15,824 bases of DNA from Amoebophrya sp. AT5.2. Its lineage: Eukaryota > Sar > Dinophyceae > Syndiniales > Amoebophryaceae. How positions within the stretch are numbered: position 1 is the stretch's first letter; each line of letters begins with the position of its first letter. The notes below the pieces were generated by a model that made no database searches, was not told the DNA's origin, and saw only the letters and a list, made by a program, of their open reading frames with translations. The translations under genes were made by a program, and so were the position numbers. The DNA is taken from positions 1-15,824 of the forward strand of contig RXOD01005111.1 in assembly GCA_005223375.1 (NCBI GenBank), in the 5' to 3' direction. Below, one piece after another: positions 1 to 8,060 of this stretch.

Positions 1-2641
1 ACCCATCACGAAGTACTTACCATTTGCCCACTTACCAGCTGGTCCGGTCATATTGATGGCGAGCCGGAACACGGCCATTAGTTCGATCGCTGCCGCCAGC
101 TTCCCGGACGGCAACGCTGCCTCCTCGGACGTTCTCGACTCGCTGCCGCCGGCGTTGCCGCCGCTGCCCCCTAACTTCGATTTGCTGCCGCCCGATCTCG
201 GCAGCTTTCCCCCCTTCGTGTCTTCCTTAGCTGCAGCCGCGGCCGCGCCCTTCTGCCTTAGCGAGCCGGGCAGTGGGCCGCCGGAGTGCGGCGTGTCGGA
301 AGGGGACCAGCAGGACGTTGCGAAGGATACTGACGCCGAATTCGTTGAAAAAAGCGGGACGCCGAAGTTTTCGAAAGGAGGCAAAAATCTCGTGTACGCC
401 ACGATCCAAGTGAAGGAGATTCTGGGCATGCTCTCCGCGAAAGGAAAAACCAGCGAGGAGCCGTCGGAAAAGGACGCGGGCGGCTTCAAAAGCGAGCTCG
501 CAGCGGGTGCGAGCGATGCAGACAAGGACCACTCCGGGAGTGATCCTGGAGGAGGTGGCGTCACGAGCGTTTTCGGCGCGGAACAAAACGGCGACACCAA
601 TGGCAAGCCCCCCTATAACCCCCTAGTGGCAACGTCAAGTCTGTCGCACCTGGATAACGGCAAGGCGAAGTTCGACATCTCTGTTGCGAACGAGGACTTC
701 GTGTTCGAGAACTCGCGGCTGCTACAGCTGTACATCAACCTGCAGAAGCCGGTGTTCGGCGCGCTCACTATCTTGCTCAAGCGGTATTTTAAGCGGCGGG
801 GCATCGCGAACGCGAAGGACGGTTTTTTGAGCTCCTACAGCCACCAGCTGCTGTTCATCCACTTCCTGCAGCGGAAAAAGCTGCTGCCCCACCTGCAGGA
901 CCCAGAGCTCGTGGAAAAGTGGGAAAACGAAAAGCGGCAGTACGGAAAGATGGGGGAGAATCTGCACCACGGGGATCAGATGAAAGCCCTGTCCGGGAAA
1001 CAGCTGCTGCAGGTTTCGGGTGCTGAGCGCGGTGGCTTGGGCTGCGGCAGCACAGCCGGTTCCTCCGGCGCGACGGAGGGAGGTGTAGGTTCTTCTGGCA
1101 CGACGAGCAGTTTAGCAGGTTTAGCCGTCGATCATAGCAGTCACTGTTCGACGTCGAGGGAGATTTTGCGCGAGCAGCACATGCTACAACAGCAAACCGC
1201 CCGACGCGAGCAGAACAAGGACAAAGACAAGTTGCGCACCCCCGACACCGCCGCCGAGACCCCCGAGATCCTGCCGGATATCTCGGCGCTGACCGTCTCT
1301 CCCGAGTCCGAGTCGAACGCGGCGTGGATGCGCCGCGAGTGGATCGAAGACGGAAAGTTCGTAGACTACGAAGAGTTCCTGCCGCCGACCTGCCTGGACG
1401 CCGTCGAGTACTTCGGGCTGTGCCGGCTGGAGCTGCAGCAGGACGAAACCGTCCTACAGGGCTTCCGCTGGAGCGACGACCTGTTTCAGCTCTTCATGGA
1501 GTTCTTGGGCTACTTCGTGGCGTTTCAGCCGGACAAATGGATGGTCTCAATCCGCCGTCCGCGGATGCGAGCAGATTTGACCTACTATCGCGTCGAGAAA
1601 ACGACGCTGAGTAGTTTGGGCAGCAAAGCCGCGGCGTGCTCTTCTTCTTCGCAGCCAGGAGCGGGCTCTTTGGCTTTGGCAGCGTCGGCGGAGGGTGGCG
1701 GCGGCGGCGAGGGAGACAGTTCAAACTTAAAGCCAGCGGAAGATGGAGGCAGCAAAGACAGGACCGCAGGAAGTACTGATGCGGGACCAACAACCGCAGC
1801 GGCCGTCGAAGCCACGGCTCTCGCGGATCATGCCAGCAACACTTCTACTGCAACCTCCGAAGCCACCAGCGCTACCGCGGCGGTGAAAACGGCAACAGCT
1901 CCTCGGACCATTGCGACGCGGACGCAGCGGTCGTTTCGCTGCCTGATTCCCGACGAGCGGAGCAACTTCTGCTTCAAAATCGAGGACCCGATCGAGCCGG
2001 GCCGCATTCTCGGCATGACTGCCTGTCGCTTCATGCAGTGGCACTTCCGCATCCGGAAGGACCTAGAGGCGCTCTCGGCGAACCCAATGGGGATCTTTTG
2101 CCTGCTCACCGAAATGGAGCAGCTAAATTCCCCGGGTTTTGCAGTGGGGCCTAGCCATCATGAGCAACTTTCCCTTTCCGCCCAACAAGCTCAACAGCAG
2201 GGACAGCACCAACGCGCACCCGGGCCGTACACGGAGGAAGGAGTCGCAGTCGGAGGCGGAGCGGCCGCGCACCATTGTTCCGCACCGTACAACGGTCGAG
2301 GAGGCATCAGGACGGGAGGAGTAAAGCTGGGCGCGACCACGTCGACGTCATCGTCGGCGTACCATAACCATAGCGCGCAAGAAAGAGGGCAGGAACAAGA
2401 ACAGCAACAGCAAGGAGTGATCGATGAATCGAACTACAGCATGACGATCTGCGGGGACGACTCGAAACTGCAAGACTCGGCCCTGATCGACGAATCGAAT
2501 CTGGAGTCCAACCTGTCCTCGTGGATGCCTCTGAGCCCGCGAAACACTCACCGCGGCCTGATTCCCGGGGCCGGGGGACAACTCGGCGGCGGGGGCGGCT
2601 GTGCGGCCAGCAGCAGCTGCGTCGACTTGCAGTTTCAGTGA
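1..2641 (+). CDS. Cid1-like nucleotidyltransferase (non-canonical poly(A)/poly(U) polymerase), 5' end missing
   Basis: Probably adds A or U residues to RNA 3' ends. Numbered from the ATG at 56 (861 aa); the frame stays open to the window edge, so the true start is probably upstream. Seen: FDISVAN (Asp207) fits the third catalytic Asp strand of the family; residues about 215-275 match the helical region (LLKRYFKRRG, then GFLSSYSHQLLFIHFLQ, like the family's GTLSSYGYVLMVxxYL); GFRWSDDLFQLFMEFLGYF (from 469) and KIEDPIEPGRILG (from about 642) fit the PAP-associated domain. The family's GSxxxG...SDxD motif, with the first two Asp, is absent, so it should lie in an earlier exon; TTACCAG at 32-38 could be its acceptor. 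Gly/Ser/Ala/Gln-rich insertions split the fold at about 310-430 and 525-625. The C-terminal tail carries IDESN twice (789-793, 811-815). Family is fairly sure; nucleotide preference is not, since Arg sits where UTP-using Cid1 has His. Confidence 0.8.
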   Translation, partial: PITKYLPFAHLPAGPVILMASRNTAISSIAAASFPDGNAASSDVLDSLPPALPPLPPNFDLLPPDLGSFPPFVSSLAAAAAAPFCLSEPGSGPPECGVSEGDQQDVAKDTDAEFVEKSGTPKFSKGGKNLVYATIQVKEILGMLSAKGKTSEEPSEKDAGGFKSELAAGASDADKDHSGSDPGGGGVTSVFGAEQNGDTNGKPPYNPLVATSSLSHLDNGKAKFDISVANEDFVFENSRLLQLYINLQKPVFGALTILLKRYFKRRGIANAKDGFLSSYSHQLLFIHFLQRKKLLPHLQDPELVEKWENEKRQYGKMGENLHHGDQMKALSGKQLLQVSGAERGGLGCGSTAGSSGATEGGVGSSGTTSSLAGLAVDHSSHCSTSREILREQHMLQQQTARREQNKDKDKLRTPDTAAETPEILPDISALTVSPESESNAAWMRREWIEDGKFVDYEEFLPPTCLDAVEYFGLCRLELQQDETVLQGFRWSDDLFQLFMEFLGYFVAFQPDKWMVSIRRPRMRADLTYYRVEKTTLSSLGSKAAACSSSSQPGAGSLALAASAEGGGGGEGDSSNLKPAEDGGSKDRTAGSTDAGPTTAAAVEATALADHASNTSTATSEATSATAAVKTATAPRTIATRTQRSFRCLIPDERSNFCFKIEDPIEPGRILGMTACRFMQWHFRIRKDLEALSANPMGIFCLLTEMEQLNSPGFAVGPSHHEQLSLSAQQAQQQGQHQRAPGPYTEEGVAVGGGAAAHHCSAPYNGRGGIRTGGVKLGATTSTSSSAYHNHSAQERGQEQEQQQQGVIDESNYSMTICGDDSKLQDSALIDESNLESNLSSWMPLSPRNTHRGLIPGAGGQLGGGGGCAASSSCVDLQFQ

Positions 2642-2690
2642 TTTGGTAGGGAATCATTTCTGGTGGGTCTGGGCGCAGTGTACTCAGTGA

Positions 2691-2714
2691 ACAACCTTCC
2701 TGATGGGAGGTTGT
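2691..2714 (+). other. Hairpin A after the first gene
   Basis: ACAACCTTCC pairs with GGGAGGTTGT across a TGAT tetraloop, giving ten pairs of which one is G-T. It starts 50 nt past the stop codon, so it would lie in the 3' UTR or an intercistronic spacer. A role in 3'-end formation or mRNA stability is inferred from position only. Confidence 0.6.
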
Positions 2715-2740
2715 CACGGTCACCAACCGATCGACCGTGA
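2714..2740 (+). other. Hairpin B, abutting hairpin A
   Basis: TCACGGTC (2714-2721) pairs perfectly with GACCGTGA (2733-2740) around an 11-nt loop that contains CGATCG. It shares a boundary base with hairpin A, so the two could stack coaxially. Loop bases CCAACC (2723-2728) could instead pair with GGTTGG (2741-2746), giving an alternative fold. Confidence 0.6.
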
Positions 2741-3825
2741 GGTTGGGCGCTTTCGGAAAGTACAAGGAAAGTACTTAGTGAACCTAGACAGAGGTGGGCT
2801 CGTTTCGAGCGCGCAGAGACGTGAGCGTCCCTGGGCTCTCTCTGGGCGGAGCAATTTTTGAGGCGATTTTGTCTTCGAGCTACAGGAACGATTCATTTAG
2901 GTAAATGTAAAATGGCATCGCCTCCTTTATTTCCTTTGCCTCGGTTCATGTGGAGAAAAAGAAATTCTTTGCGGGTGCTTGTCGCACTACGTCAGGGGGT
3001 CGGAGCTGCTCAATGCGGATGCCACATTCCCAAATGTCCACTTCTTGCCTATCGAATCTTTTTGCCCCCGACGAACGCGGCAGCCCCGATTTCATATGAT
3101 TCAGATAAAGTACAAAAATCATAATATTCGTATGCTCGCTACCGCATGACTTGTGGGATGTTGCGCGGTTTCGTGCTGGCTGCGGAGTAGAAAATCAATC
3201 GGCCGCGAGTTGTTGGTCGATGCCGCGAAGATGCAAAGAATCGCTTTCGCAATACAGCCGCAGCGTACTACAATACACAAGTGATGTGGTAAGCACAACC
3301 TCATCGTATACTAGCGACCCCAGGCTACTGGCGTATTTCTGTTGCCGGGTGCTGGGCTGATTTCGGGTCCACTGGATGACAAGGTGACCTGCTTTTTCTT
3401 TGAAGATTTTTGACTGCAGCCTAACCTACGAAAGCGGATTTATTTGGTTCGGCGTCTGTGGGCATCATAATTATGCGAAAAAAAAACTACTTCATACATA
3501 CGACGATACCCTAATCTAGTACTCACCGCTCCAGTGGGTGCAGCTTTTTGCTTTTGCAGCTAAGTAGACGGTCGCTGTTCTCAGTCTGCAGAACTAACCT
3601 CGTTCGCATTCGGTTTCGGTACCCGCCATTTCCTTCCGATAAAGCATGCCCGATTTTATTTTAAAGTTGGAAAATAAGCCCTCCGTGTTACAGAGGTAGA
3701 GGGAAGATCGGTGGACAAAAGAAGGGGTGCGTGGACCGCTGTGCGGGTGCGATCAATTTGTGGGAACGGTGCAACACCATCGAATTCATCCTTCCAATTC
3801 CATCATTCTGCAGGGAGTAGGAGTT

Positions 3826-3856
3826 TTAAGATCACCTTTTCCACCCACCGCAGCTG
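3826..3856 (+). promoter_or_regulatory. Possible splice acceptor directly before the NYN/CCCH start codon
   Basis: A pyrimidine-rich stretch (CACCTTTTCCACCCACCGCAG) ends in CAG at 3851-3853, three bases before the ATG at 3857. This is a good acceptor context. Because the ORF already encodes the first strand of the NYN fold at residues 5-9, and a stop (TAA, 3827) lies in frame upstream, it fits a 5'-UTR cis-intron or a spliced-leader trans-splice site better than a missing coding exon. Inference; no leader gene is in the window. Confidence 0.4.
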
Positions 3857-5452
3857 ATGCCGTACTCTGTTTTCGTTGACTTTGCGAACTTCTATCGCTG
3901 TGAGAGTCATCCTGCCCGCGGCGGGCCGCAGGCTGCTTGTTTGCGATTGCTGCCGCGGCTACGACAGCGATTCGGCGCCGACGCCGATGTACACTTGGTC
4001 GTATCCGATGCATGCAAGTGCAAGGTCGGCGAAGGTCTGCTGGAAAAGATAGCAGGACGAAACGCGAGCTCCAAGGAGGCTTCTGCGAACATTATCACTG
4101 TGCCGCTTTCGCACGACTCGCACAAGCACGGCGGGGAGCGGGTCGACGATACCGTTTTCAGGAAAGCGCTGAAAACCTTCATGCTCGGAGGCGCTGGTCG
4201 TGGGTCCTCAGCCGCAGCTTCTGGTCACGACACCAACACTGCGCCGCCGAGCTGTCGCATCGCAATCCTTTCCAACGACAATTTTCGCGACATGTTCAGC
4301 CGGCCCCAACTAGTTGCTCGCAGTCGCGCCGAGTCCCTGTTCGAACGAGCGGCCGACGAAGCGACGAGTCGGCGGACGGGGAAGACGTGGGTGGCGTCAA
4401 ACGCGGACCTGGAAGTTCTGATGCGCGAGTGGCGCTACGAGTTTGCGGTAGACTCCTCGGGCGAGATCGAATTTTTCCCCGCGGGAGGAGAAGGCGACAA
4501 CAACTTGCTGAAAACGTACTGGCTCGCGGAAATGGAAGCGTTACTATATCGACGTCGCGGCACCAGCGGTAGCGCAAGTTCCGGGCACGAGACAGAGAGC
4601 CTCGCACGAGACCTCCGGCGCGCAGAAGCAGCGCTGATTGCGCGGGAAGCGTCGTTAAAAGCGCGGGAGGCGGAGCGGCAGTGCTTGATCGAAGATTTAC
4701 GTGAGGTGCTGCGGAAATATGATCATGCGGCCCCAGGTGGAACAGTTCCGCATCCGCCTCCGTCGGAGTCAACTACAGGAACGACGGTGGGAGCCGGCAG
4801 TGGAGACCTACGCGTGGAAACCTGTGACGAGCCTCAATCCAGCTCGGGCACTACCACGCGGTCGGCTACCGCAAATACTGGTTTGGTCTCGAAAGCCGCG
4901 CCGCCAGGCGGGAGGGCGTCGGGAACCACGCAAGGGGGAACCGCAACTCCTGTGCAGATGCAAGCGCAGCCATCTTCCCGGCAGAAGCCACCTAGTGGCA
5001 AAAATGCTTTACCTGTGACGCCAGTCCCTGCCGCTGTCGCAACGGAAGGTGAGTCTTCATCCTCCTCCTCGCGCTCGGGAAGCCGTGCCGGCGTGGGTGA
5101 CAACGATGACGGCGGCGCTGGGCCGCCTGATGGCCTCCGAGGCAGCGCGGCGAACTCCGCTGCGAAAACAAGGCATCCACGTCTGATTCCGTTTCCGCGC
5201 GACGCTGCACGCGGTTCCGCTGCTCCAACCCCCCCGTCAGAAGCGCAAGCAGCTCTTAGTGCGAGCCCTAGCCCAGCCGGGAAAAATAAAAAGAAAAAGA
5301 AGAGTGAAGTTATGGTAGACGGGCAGGGGCGGATCATGGGGCCCGGAGGAGAACCGAACAGTGACGAGATATGCTGGGATTGGAAGTATAAGGGGAAATG
5401 TGTACGGGGAGCAAAGTGTAACTACGTACACGCAGACCCGGTCGGTGGGTAA
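3857..5452 (+). CDS. Regnase/Zc3h12a-like NYN ribonuclease with C-terminal CCCH zinc finger
   Basis: Probable endoribonuclease that cuts RNA, guided by an RNA-binding CCCH finger; probably acts on mRNA. 531 aa, single exon. Seen: the NYN/PIN-like fold at residues 5-205, with VFVDFANFY (Asp8, Asn11), RVDDTVF (Asp97, Asp98), IAILSNDNFRDMF (Asn140, Asp141, Asp145) and a final helix/strand pair around SNADLEVLMREWRYEF and EIEFFPA. SNDNFRD is close to the signature of the Zc3h12a-like family. A charged helix of likely coiled coil spans about 250-292, followed by ~200 residues of Ser/Gly/Pro-rich linker with a Lys-rich patch near 480. The finger is C506-x8-C515-x5-C521-x3-H525. In animal Regnases the finger follows the nuclease directly; here it is separated by about 300 residues. 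Homologous over the whole NYN domain to the gene at 13641. Family confident; substrate unknown. Confidence 0.83.
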   Translation: MPYSVFVDFANFYRCESHPARGGPQAACLRLLPRLRQRFGADADVHLVVSDACKCKVGEGLLEKIAGRNASSKEASANIITVPLSHDSHKHGGERVDDTVFRKALKTFMLGGAGRGSSAAASGHDTNTAPPSCRIAILSNDNFRDMFSRPQLVARSRAESLFERAADEATSRRTGKTWVASNADLEVLMREWRYEFAVDSSGEIEFFPAGGEGDNNLLKTYWLAEMEALLYRRRGTSGSASSGHETESLARDLRRAEAALIAREASLKAREAERQCLIEDLREVLRKYDHAAPGGTVPHPPPSESTTGTTVGAGSGDLRVETCDEPQSSSGTTTRSATANTGLVSKAAPPGGRASGTTQGGTATPVQMQAQPSSRQKPPSGKNALPVTPVPAAVATEGESSSSSSRSGSRAGVGDNDDGGAGPPDGLRGSAANSAAKTRHPRLIPFPRDAARGSAAPTPPSEAQAALSASPSPAGKNKKKKKSEVMVDGQGRIMGPGGEPNSDEICWDWKYKGKCVRGAKCNYVHADPVGG

Positions 5453-6367
5453 GGATTGCTTCGTACAGTGTCATTGGCTTGTTACGAGGTCTGAATACAA
5501 CTAAGTGCGTACAAGACTGCTCGCGATAGCGAAAGCGATCTGCTGCATTGATGAATTCTGGACCCGAGTGAGACTCTTGAAAGCTGGACCTGCAGGACGA
5601 AGGTTGTGCGAGTGAGGTGTGTGCCGTTGGTCATATCAGTGGTTATGCTTGCCGCTGGTGTGCCGCTCAGCAGTCTTTTGTTATGCCCCCCAGAAACTGC
5701 ATAACATGGCATGATTCTTGGCGCGATGCAGTTTGCCCAAAAAAGAGATTCCTTCATAGAGGTGCATGTCTAACCTCTATGAAGGGACCCCCACCAACAT
5801 AACCATAAGTAACCATAACCCCTCACTCTAAGTCGAAGACGAAGAGAGATGAACAGACGTCGCAGTACATCAAAATCTGCTGTCTGCGCCGGCGGAGTTA
5901 GGCTCGCGAATTCCGGCTCTTCGATGCATGTAGCTGTTCCCCGCCTGGTGTCTGCAAGGATTCACTAAAATGAATTTCGGTGGTTTCTGATGGCTTCTAT
6001 ATTCATGGTAGTTCCACCACCAGTTCCTGTACGTGCTTGTCAACGTGGGCATCTCTTTTCAACTAGCAGTACCATGCAGGTGGAGCAGGAGCTTTGTCGT
6101 TGCGAGCGTGCGTGGACCCGCCCCACAGTTTCAATAAACCCTGAGATGACCAGGAAGACGAAAATTTAGCGCAGACTTCTGTTATAGTATTTGAGGTCTC
6201 CAACTCCATCACTGAGCCGCTAATCAATCTGGCGTGTTCCCCAGCGAAAGCAGCGGTACACACTTCTGAACCTCGGCAGGCGTTCTCGAATAGTCGGATT
6301 GAGAGTAACAGCAAACGCTATACCAGTCTCGATTCGCGCGTCCATCACATCTACTCCAAGCACCATC
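5453..6367. other. Spacer between NYN/CCCH gene and Cys-rich gene
   Basis: About 0.9 kb without a supportable ORF. It contains a perfect 13-bp hairpin (listed separately), a small ATAACCATA/GTAACCATAACC direct repeat just after it (about 5799-5820), and an AATAAA at 6133-6138. That hexamer is 680 nt from the upstream stop, too far to call a polyadenylation signal with confidence. Confidence 0.55.
5751..5785 (+). repeat. Perfect 13-bp inverted repeat (hairpin)
   Basis: CCTTCATAGAGGT (5751-5763) and ACCTCTATGAAGG (5773-5785) are exact reverse complements around a 9-nt loop. It lies about 300 nt downstream of the NYN/CCCH stop. It could be a transcript hairpin or the core of a small palindromic element. 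No flanking target-site duplication is evident. Confidence 0.75.
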
Positions 6368-7033
6368 ATGTCGTCCAGCCTCTCCCCCCTGCGGAGGGCA
6401 ATACGACCTTTTTTTCGACGTCTCCTCGCTCTCTCCGCCGCAGTGTCGCACCCACACTCTCGCCCCGGCATCGGCGCCGCTGCCGCGCAACGGCCCCCGC
6501 ACCAGGTCACCGTTTGCGCCGGCGAGGGTCCTCGCTACGGCGATTTCAAGTGCAACCACGACGGCACGCACCGTGTGTGCGCCACGCTCGTGGCCAACCA
6601 CACCACCAGCTGCGATCCGCTGCAGTGGGGCGCCAGCGGCAGTTTCTGGGAGATCACGGGACAGGAGCAGTGGAACTGGAAGGAGAAAGTCTGCCGGCCC
6701 CCCAACCCGGGAACCAACTGGTGCATCTGCATGTGGGCCTTCGCGCGCATGATCGAGAAGGTGGGCTGCGCCAACACCCACATCGATTGCGCGGGCACGG
6801 ACCTGGACTTTGTGCTCGCGCGCTTCAGCGACCGCGGGGTGAGCGGCCGGACGTACGACCTCCAGGACGCGCACGACTGTCTGAAGCGCAAGTGCGTGCC
6901 GGACGACGAAGAAGTTGTGGTGGAGGAGGGCGACGCGAAAGCCAGAGTGGCGCTGCCGCTGGCGGACGGAGTAGGCATCGGGGAGCGGTTGGGAGCGCTG
7001 GCCGGCGGGAAAGGACGGAGAGGAGAGTTGTAG
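6368..7033 (+). CDS. Small Cys-rich protein, distantly DUF2237-like, with N-terminal targeting sequence
   Basis: Function unknown. 221 aa from the ATG at 6368, preferred because the reading frame upstream has only a TTG start. Residues 1-48 are Arg/Ser-rich with no acidic residue and a short hydrophobic run (FFRRLLALSAAVS, 14-26), which could be a signal peptide or a mitochondrial presequence. The core (48-177) has eleven Cys, with THRVCA (67-72), FWEITGQ (93-99), a WCICMWAFARMIEKVGC block (118-134), DCAGTD (140-145) and a final CLKRKC (171-176). The order H-x-VCA, then WCxC...G...A-T-D/H, recalls the DUF2237 family (HTVCA ... WCLCA ... ATH), a match made from memory and only moderate. The tail (178-221) is acidic then Gly-rich. 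The many Cys would favour an oxidising compartment. Single exon, no paralogue in the window. Confidence 0.6.
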   Translation: MSSSLSPLRRAIRPFFRRLLALSAAVSHPHSRPGIGAAAAQRPPHQVTVCAGEGPRYGDFKCNHDGTHRVCATLVANHTTSCDPLQWGASGSFWEITGQEQWNWKEKVCRPPNPGTNWCICMWAFARMIEKVGCANTHIDCAGTDLDFVLARFSDRGVSGRTYDLQDAHDCLKRKCVPDDEEVVVEEGDAKARVALPLADGVGIGERLGALAGGKGRRGEL

Positions 7034-8060
7034 TGCAGTGGTCTAGATGGTGAAGCCGACAGACCCAGATGTTGGAGGAATTATACGTTGACCTGTATAG
7101 TACGTTTTTGGCATATGGTTCAAAGAAGGCCAATTTCGCACCGACAATGGGTGCGGGGTCAGCGAGTGGTTTAAGTAACGCAGGTCTCTGAACTAAAGCC
7201 GCAGGAGCGTTTTTGTTTGTTTCCCCGACAAACACGTGTGCAGTTTGATCGCGACGCAAAAGCGATTTGAATACAACGAATTGCTTCGCGGCATGGGACT
7301 GGATACAGATTGATAGGTACACGACAGATGGAAATAGCATATTCGCTTCCACGGATAGCGTACACGTAATCAGTACGGCTCTACCCCTGCCGTCTTTTGC
7401 CCCTGGTCTTTCTGCGCACACCTCACGCTCACGCTCGTTTGCAGTCGTTTTGTGTCTTTGAAGTCGGACCCCATTCATGCGTCCATCGTACAAAAGCCAG
7501 AATCTCTAGCTCGGTAGCGCCGCGTCGGCGTTTCGCACTATATGCCTCGGCGTGACGTGATCTCTACTACGGTCGGAATCTGGTCGTGCCATCCTCTCTC
7601 TCTCTTTCTGCATTGTGTCCGTGAAGGACCACCTCGGTTTTCGTGCATAAGTCGGTTCCTCTGCTACAAATCAGTCGGTTTAAACCGTTGGAAGGATGTT
7701 GTTTGGTTTTCGGGCTCGAGCAACTCCGTTCGCGTGCAGTTTTCGTTTGTGAAATCGTCCGTGGTATCTAGTCGCTGCGATGGTATCCTCTATATCGATC
7801 CCATTTCCACCACTCCCTCCATTAATTTTTTTGCAGGAGAGTATCCCTTTCCCGAAATTAATCTGGGGCCCTCGTGCCCACCCTATTTTTTGCGCACTCT
7901 GGATTTATAATTCATGAGCAATAGTAGACCACACCTTGTGACGCAACCATATCAGAAATCACAACGCTAGTATCTCTTGGTTGCTCAAAAGATATTCATT
8001 CAACACCCCACTACATCTGCTGCCTGATCATCTCCGGCATCGATTGGTCAAATCGCTTGA
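7034..8060. other. Spacer between Cys-rich gene and first PH gene
   Basis: About 1 kb, lower in GC. A 122-aa ORF at 7542-7910 has no recognisable domain, a Ser/Phe-biased composition and spacer-like base use, so it is not called. A short CT-repeat tract lies at about 7594-7605. A 5-bp hairpin (CGATT/AATCG, 8041-8055) sits six bases before the next start codon. Confidence 0.55.

Larger units (their letters stand above)
2642..3856. other. Spacer between nucleotidyltransferase and NYN ribonuclease genes
   Basis: About 1.2 kb with lower GC than the flanking genes. Short ORFs here (up to 88 aa) have no recognisable domain and drift in composition, so I do not call them genes. Two abutting hairpins lie 50 nt after the upstream stop codon and are listed separately. 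A perfect 10-bp palindrome (CATAATTATG, 3466-3475) precedes a run of nine A. The last 30 nt form a pyrimidine-rich tract ending in CAG just before the next ATG. Confidence 0.6.

Noticed and set aside
6224..6978. Long antisense ORFs over the Cys-rich gene (and similar ones elsewhere, such as 6825-7493 and 4834-5337)
   Set aside because: High-GC coding regions leave opposite frames open. The translated antisense products are Arg/Pro/Ala-rich with no domain, while the + strand frames carry clear motifs.
7542..7910. 122-aa ORF as a gene
   Set aside because: No domain, spacer-like base composition, no paralogue in the window, and no supporting splice or leader signal.
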